Assembly (NCBI RefSeq): GCF_042665195.1
Contig: NZ_JBHTBW010000045.1
Coordinates: 1 to 64,000 of the forward strand
Length of the DNA: 64,000 bases
Reading direction: 5' to 3'
Source of the DNA: Laceyella putida
GTDB lineage: Bacteria; Bacillota; Bacilli; Thermoactinomycetales; Thermoactinomycetaceae
Shown: in pieces, positions 59,877 to 64,000 of the stretch
How positions within the stretch are numbered: position 1 is the stretch's first letter
Layout: each line of letters opens with the position of its first letter
Notes under the pieces: model-generated
What the model was told of the DNA's origin: nothing
Seen by the model: only the letters and a program-made list of their open reading frames with translations
Databases searched by the model: none
Position numbers and translations under genes: made by a program

Positions 59877-60871
59877 TTTTCCCCAGATGAGTCACCCTGC
59901 CATTCAATCTCTGCCGAATAGACGGGCACCACGCCTTGTTCCGTTCGCAACAACAGCGCACCATGTTCATTTAATTGTTCCGCGATCCCCGTGTAACTTC
60001 CTTGGGATGTGCGAGCCGTGATCTGTTCGCCCAATATCCCCGCCATTTGTTGCCACTCTTCCCGAATGGGGGCAAACCCGCGCTCAAGATACCCTTGGTA
60101 ACTTTGCTCCAATTCAGCCAAAATCTCCGCCAGTAAGGAGGCACGATGAATGGGGCGGCCCAGCTCATGCCTTAAAGAGGTACCCACCTCTTTCAGCCAA
60201 TCCGGCCAATCGGCGACTTGAGCATTGACGTTGATGCCCATACCCACAATGACATAGTGGATTTGATCTTGTTCCCCACGCAATTCGGTTAGGATTCCGC
60301 ATACTTTCTTGCCGTTGATCAATAAATCATTGGGCCATTTGATCTTGACCGGCAACTCTGTCAGCTTGGCCAAGGCTCGCCGCACGGCAACGGAAGCGAG
60401 CAGGGTAAGGTGTGGCGCATGACTTAAAGGGATGGGCGGCCGCAAAATGACGCTCATCCAAATCCCCGTCTGGGGTGGAGAGTGCCATACGCGTCCCATT
60501 CTGCCCCGACCTTGATGTTGCTCTTCGGCAATCACGATCGCCCCTTCCGGGGCACCTTCTCGGGCCCATTGGTGCGCGACAATCTGTGTGGAGTCCGTTT
60601 GCACCAGATAACGAATTTCACGCCCAAACGCAACCGTCTGCAAATGGGGATAGATCTCTTCCGGGGCCACCCGGTCGGGACGATACACCAGCCTGTAACC
60701 ATGGCGCGGGCGCGCTTCAATCTCGTACCCTTCCTGCCTCAACTCTTCGATATGCTTCCAAATCGCCGCACGGCTCACCCCCACTTTGCGGCTGATCTCT
60801 TCGCCTGACAAAAAAGTGGCGTCGCTTGCGATTAACACTCGAATCAGCTCATTGCGAATACTTTGCCCCAA
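59873..60871 (-). CDS. birA: Bifunctional biotin ligase / biotin operon repressor
   Basis: The 332-residue protein has an N-terminal winged helix (LSGEEISRKVGVSRAAIWKH) and the ligase core: TDSTQIVAHQWA, IVIAEEQHQGRGRMGRVWHS (the GRGRxxR biotinyl-AMP loop), KIKWPNDLLINGKKVCGIL and YVIVGMGINVNA. It attaches biotin to carboxylases and represses biotin genes. The start is TTG at 60871, 23 bases inside the end of cca, which suggests translational coupling. Confidence 0.96.
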   Translation of the reverse strand: MGQSIRNELIRVLIASDATFLSGEEISRKVGVSRAAIWKHIEELRQEGYEIEARPRHGYRLVYRPDRVAPEEIYPHLQTVAFGREIRYLVQTDSTQIVAHQWAREGAPEGAIVIAEEQHQGRGRMGRVWHSPPQTGIWMSVILRPPIPLSHAPHLTLLASVAVRRALAKLTELPVKIKWPNDLLINGKKVCGILTELRGEQDQIHYVIVGMGINVNAQVADWPDWLKEVGTSLRHELGRPIHRASLLAEILAELEQSYQGYLERGFAPIREEWQQMAGILGEQITARTSQGSYTGIAEQLNEHGALLLRTEQGVVPVYSAEIEWQGDSSGEN

Positions 60872-62075
60872 TCTGACATCCTTCCTTTAGCAATGCTTCT
60901 CTTTCATTTGGAATATGCTGTAACGCCGCTTGCTCAGCGAGGTAAGCCAACGTCTTGCCCACCCAAGGCCCCGCTTTTTTACCGACATGCCGGATCAATT
61001 CAGTGCCTGTAATCGGCAAGTCCTGCGTTTGTTTGACCGGCATCGCCTGCCACCACTCTTCCAGTTTCGCCTCATCAGGGTCATCCACCTGCCTTCGACC
61101 AAGCAACTCCGCCAACTGGGCCGCACGCTTTAGCGCAAGGATTCCGAAACGATACAATAAACGTTTCCACTCTTCTTCCCCCTGCCGCTCCCACTTCGAA
61201 CCCAGTTTCAAACAATCGATGATCGCCTCTTTGTCCCGATTTGCCAGTTTTAGTTGGGTTAATCGTGACTCTAAAACCGCCTCCCCTGTTCCGCATAAAG
61301 ACAACAGATAACTCCAGCGCACAATCCGGTCCTGCACCCAGTCAAACCGTTCCAAGCGATCCGCCGCAGGCTTGCTCTCGTCGATCCATTGATAAAAAGG
61401 GGGTAATGCCGCAATTAACCCGGTTTCGAATAAAATCCCCATCCCTGGAGAAGGGGTTGGCATCCGCCACATTTTTTCCAATTCCGATACCACCCGTTCG
61501 ACGGAAAGGAAGCGGCTTTCCTGTTTTAACTGCTCTATCGCCCGTTTTGCTTTGTCATCGAGGGAAAAGCCAAATTGAGCGACAAATCTCGCCGCCCGCA
61601 ACATCCTTAACGCATCTTCCCGAAATCGCTCCAGGGGTTCACCCACGGTCCGAATGACTTGGGCTTCCAGATCCTGGACGCCGGAGAAGTAATCGATCAA
61701 TTTTCCGTGCCGATCTCGCGCCATGGCATTGACCGTAAAATCACGCCGAGCCAAATCGAGCTTCAAAGAAGAGACAAAAGCAACTTGGCTTGGGCGCCTT
61801 CGATCTTCATATCCCTCTTCCACCCGAAACGTCGTCACTTCTACTGGTATCCCTTGTTGCACGACGGTAACGGTGCCATGTTGCAAGCCCGTTGGCACCG
61901 TTCGCGGAAAAATCTCTTGCACCTTGTAAGGATGCGCCTCTGTGGCCACATCGTAATCTTGCGGTTGGCGCCCCAATAACTCATCCCTGACGCAACCGCC
62001 CACGAGATACGCCGCAAATCCCGCTTGCTCCAACCGTTCCATCACCTGAAGTGCCGCTCGCTTACGCTCGTCCAT
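60849..62075 (-). CDS. cca: CCA tRNA nucleotidyltransferase
   Basis: The 408-residue enzyme adds or repairs the 3' CCA of tRNA. The head domain has AAYLVGGCVRDELLGRQPQD and YDVATEAHPYKVQEIFPRTV with the GG/DxD metal site, RRDFTVNAMARDRHG, and ERFREDALRMLRAARFVAQF with the ERxxxDxxR nucleotide motif. A helical tail domain follows. Third gene of the bshB1-bshA-cca-birA series, as in Bacillus. Confidence 0.97.
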   Translation of the reverse strand: MDERKRAALQVMERLEQAGFAAYLVGGCVRDELLGRQPQDYDVATEAHPYKVQEIFPRTVPTGLQHGTVTVVQQGIPVEVTTFRVEEGYEDRRRPSQVAFVSSLKLDLARRDFTVNAMARDRHGKLIDYFSGVQDLEAQVIRTVGEPLERFREDALRMLRAARFVAQFGFSLDDKAKRAIEQLKQESRFLSVERVVSELEKMWRMPTPSPGMGILFETGLIAALPPFYQWIDESKPAADRLERFDWVQDRIVRWSYLLSLCGTGEAVLESRLTQLKLANRDKEAIIDCLKLGSKWERQGEEEWKRLLYRFGILALKRAAQLAELLGRRQVDDPDEAKLEEWWQAMPVKQTQDLPITGTELIRHVGKKAGPWVGKTLAYLAEQAALQHIPNEREALLKEGCQIGAKYSQ

Positions 62076-62089
62076 CTCTGTTCCTCCGT

Positions 62090-63223
62090 CTAACGGGACA
62101 GTAACCGCTGATATAACGCTTCATACTGCCCTGCGATCTTTAAGCCGCAGAACTCCTGTTTGACCCGATCCAGGCCCGCTTCTGAAAAAGCTTGGTACAT
62201 TGTTTCGTCCCTGAGCAGCATCAACGCGTACTGGGCCATCTCTTCAATGGCTCCCACTTGGGCTAAAAACCCCGTCTGGCCGTGGGTCACCACTTCGGGA
62301 ATCCCACCGGCAGTTGAGGCAATGGTGGGGACGCCACACGCCATCGCTTCAAGTGCCACCAAGCCAAAGCTCTCTTTTTCGGATGGCAGGAGCAACAAGT
62401 CAGCCAAGGAGATCAATTGCGCAACCTCATCCTGTTTTCCCAGGAAGACGACTTTCTCTTCCAACCCCAGCTCCTGCACTTGTTGGATCACTTTGGGCAT
62501 TTCCGGCCCTTCGCCAACCAGGAGCAACCGAGCGGGTATCTCACTGGCAATTCGATGGAAGACGGCAATCACATCGAGCGGACGCTTGACTGGCCGAAAA
62601 TTGGATATATGTAACAACAACTTTTCGCCCGTATCACTGTATTGTTCCCGCAGATGTTCGACACCCCGCGGATAATAGACGCGCAAGTCGACAAAATTGT
62701 AAATGCGTTCGATTTCTTTGTTCACGCAGTCAGTGTTTACACAAAAAAGCTCTCGTGTCTGTCTGGCCAAATCATCCGACACCGCCGTCACCGCATCGCT
62801 ATGCTTTATGCCAAAGCAGATCACATCACGCAAAGAGGGGTCTTCCCCCAACACAGTAATATCCGTGCCATGCAGGGTGGTCACCACTTTCAGATGATCG
62901 CCCACCATTTGCTTCGCCAGAACGGCCGCAATCGCGTGAGGCACCGCATAGTGGACATGCAAAAGATCCAACTGGTACTCCTTGGCCACTTGCGCCATCC
63001 GGCTGGCCAACGCCAAGTCATAAGGCGGGTATTTGAATACAGCATAGCGGTGCGCCTCCACGCCGTGATAACGGATATTTTGATGAAACCGGCCCAAGCG
63101 GAACGGCATGTCATATGTGATAAAATGAATGTCATGTCCTTTTTCGGCCAGCAACTTTCCCAGTTCGGTGGCCACTACACCTGATCCTCCATGTGAAGGA
63201 TAACAGGTAATCCCAATGCGCAT
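62090..63223 (-). CDS. bshA: N-acetyl-alpha-D-glucosaminyl L-malate synthase
   Basis: The start at 63223 follows GGGAGGG; the frame opens five codons earlier. The 377-residue GT4 glycosyltransferase makes GlcNAc-malate, the first step to bacillithiol. Motifs: MRIGITCYPSHGGSGVVATE, LDLLHVHYAVPHAIAAVLAK, HISNFRPVKRPLDVIAVF, LLPSEKESFGLVALEAMACG and the EX7E region. It lies directly after bshB1, 26 bp apart. Confidence 0.97.
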   Translation of the reverse strand: MRIGITCYPSHGGSGVVATELGKLLAEKGHDIHFITYDMPFRLGRFHQNIRYHGVEAHRYAVFKYPPYDLALASRMAQVAKEYQLDLLHVHYAVPHAIAAVLAKQMVGDHLKVVTTLHGTDITVLGEDPSLRDVICFGIKHSDAVTAVSDDLARQTRELFCVNTDCVNKEIERIYNFVDLRVYYPRGVEHLREQYSDTGEKLLLHISNFRPVKRPLDVIAVFHRIASEIPARLLLVGEGPEMPKVIQQVQELGLEEKVVFLGKQDEVAQLISLADLLLLPSEKESFGLVALEAMACGVPTIASTAGGIPEVVTHGQTGFLAQVGAIEEMAQYALMLLRDETMYQAFSEAGLDRVKQEFCGLKIAGQYEALYQRLLSR

Positions 63224-63248
63224 TAGAAACCCTCCCACTTTTCCATCC

Positions 63249-63950
63249 TTATGGCTGTATCAGCGACGTCATTTTCAGTGGAGCAGGGCTTTTCAACGCT
63301 TCCCCATACAGCGCGCCAATCTGGTGACCCCACAATTGGTCACGCCCACGTACCATGGCGAGGTAAGTAGGACTGTTCAGCGGTGTGCTTACTTCCCCTT
63401 CGGTCGGATTAAACTGACTCTGATAGGCTAAGATGGATTCCACCTTTTGTTCATAGACATCCGAGATGTCCACGACCACATCGGCTTGATGGACATCATT
63501 GATAAAGTAATAAAAAAACTGGCTTACGCGATGCGCTTCTTCATCCCCAGGCGTCTTCTTTTTGCGAATTCCCGCATCGAAAATCGCCTCTTTTGCCATG
63601 CGGCTGCATGCCACATGATCGGGATGGCGGTCTTCAAAATACGGAGCCAAAACGATGCGGGGTTTACATTGGCGGATCACTTGCGCCATCCGATTGATTT
63701 GTTCCCGTTCTCCAAGTCCCCGATCCGGAAAAGACAAGTCAATGATTTGCTCCACACCCAAGATTTCGGCGGCACGTCTCGCTTCGACACGCCGCCGCTC
63801 CACTGTTCCGTTTGACGACAATTCCGCTTCGGTCAGGTTGCAAATCGCCACACGGTATCCTTGTTTCACGTGTTTGGCCAAAATCCCGCCCGCTCCGATT
63901 TCCACGTCGTCAGGATGCGCGCCAAACGCCAATAAATCGACGGCATTCAC
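63249..63950 (-). CDS. bshB1: Bacillithiol biosynthesis deacetylase
   Basis: The 233-residue zinc enzyme of the LmbE family removes acetate from GlcNAc-malate. The metal site is FGAHPDDVEIGAGGILAKHV and the later DRHPDHVACSRM His pair; SFPDRGLGER is also typical. AGGGG lies upstream of ATG 63950. First gene in the visible operon bshB1-bshA-cca-birA; an upstream gene may begin outside the window. Confidence 0.97.
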   Translation of the reverse strand: MNAVDLLAFGAHPDDVEIGAGGILAKHVKQGYRVAICNLTEAELSSNGTVERRRVEARRAAEILGVEQIIDLSFPDRGLGEREQINRMAQVIRQCKPRIVLAPYFEDRHPDHVACSRMAKEAIFDAGIRKKKTPGDEEAHRVSQFFYYFINDVHQADVVVDISDVYEQKVESILAYQSQFNPTEGEVSTPLNSPTYLAMVRGRDQLWGHQIGALYGEALKSPAPLKMTSLIQP

Positions 63951-64000
63951 TTTATCCCCTCTTTTCTTTCCTTACCTGCTTGGATTCACCAGTTCACGCC
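63951..64000. other. Window edge
   Basis: Short stretch before bshB1 with its ribosome site. In Bacillus mgsA precedes this operon, but too little sequence is here to tell. Confidence 0.3.

Noticed and set aside
1..64000. tRNA and rRNA genes
   Set aside because: No cloverleaf with TTCGA-type arms or rRNA segments was noticed on either strand, although a dedicated scan was not possible.

Overview
The window looks like a chromosomal segment of a low-to-mid GC Gram-positive member of the Bacillales, possibly a thermophile of the Thermoactinomycetaceae type. The evidence is bacillithiol genes (bshA, bshB1), panBCD, birA and cca in a Bacillus-like order, a YesMN-type two-component pair beside a sugar ABC transporter, good Shine-Dalgarno sites with frequent TTG starts, and a GC-rich gene pair of actinobacterial character. 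The species assignment is inference.

Region 1 (about 1-26 kb) is accessory DNA. It holds Tn3-family transposase scraps, a 0.96 kb element with 49-bp inverted ends that cuts a DNA ligase gene, two decayed copies of one tyrosine recombinase in direct orientation, a second recombinase fragment, and many pseudogenes. Between these lie intact cargo genes: a rifamycin phosphotransferase-like enzyme, a MocR/PaiB/LysE cluster, a B3/B4 tRNA-editing-like protein, VOC and ArsR genes, a GC-rich secreted HNH nuclease with a small partner, an ATP-dependent DNA ligase, membrane proteins and a cell-wall amidase.

The most striking object is an orphan cas6 (16356-17099, minus strand) with no other cas gene in the window. 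It sits between two one- or two-spacer CRISPR-like mini-arrays in a 1.5 kb unit with inverted ends (15998-17501). A 336-bp version (12146-12481) has the same ends and a mini-array but no cas6, like an autonomous/non-autonomous pair. Each module is hairpin - repeat - 48-50 nt spacer - repeat - conserved 75-nt trailer - hairpin. A diverged repeat pair with the same spacer length lies at 25143-25249.

Region 2 (about 26-48.6 kb) is mostly ordinary chromosome: YesMN and sugar ABC operon, metE behind a cobalamin riboswitch and terminator, glutathione peroxidase, MATE exporter, aminotransferase, PCYCGC lipoprotein, CDGSH protein, TPR proteins, panBCD, and a membrane cupredoxin protein.

Region 3 (about 48.6-64 kb) has an attenuator-like leader before an unknown gene, broken thg1-like and ADP-ribosylglycohydrolase genes, a ROK kinase lacking its zinc motif, a metNIQ transporter with an IS110 relic inside the operon, two acyl-CoA-dehydrogenase-like monooxygenase genes (one broken) and a DszA/NtaA-type flavin monooxygenase. 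Transporter and monooxygenases together suggest organosulfur scavenging. The window ends with birA-cca-bshA-bshB1. Several frame breaks fall in homopolymers, so some pseudogene calls may be assembly errors.
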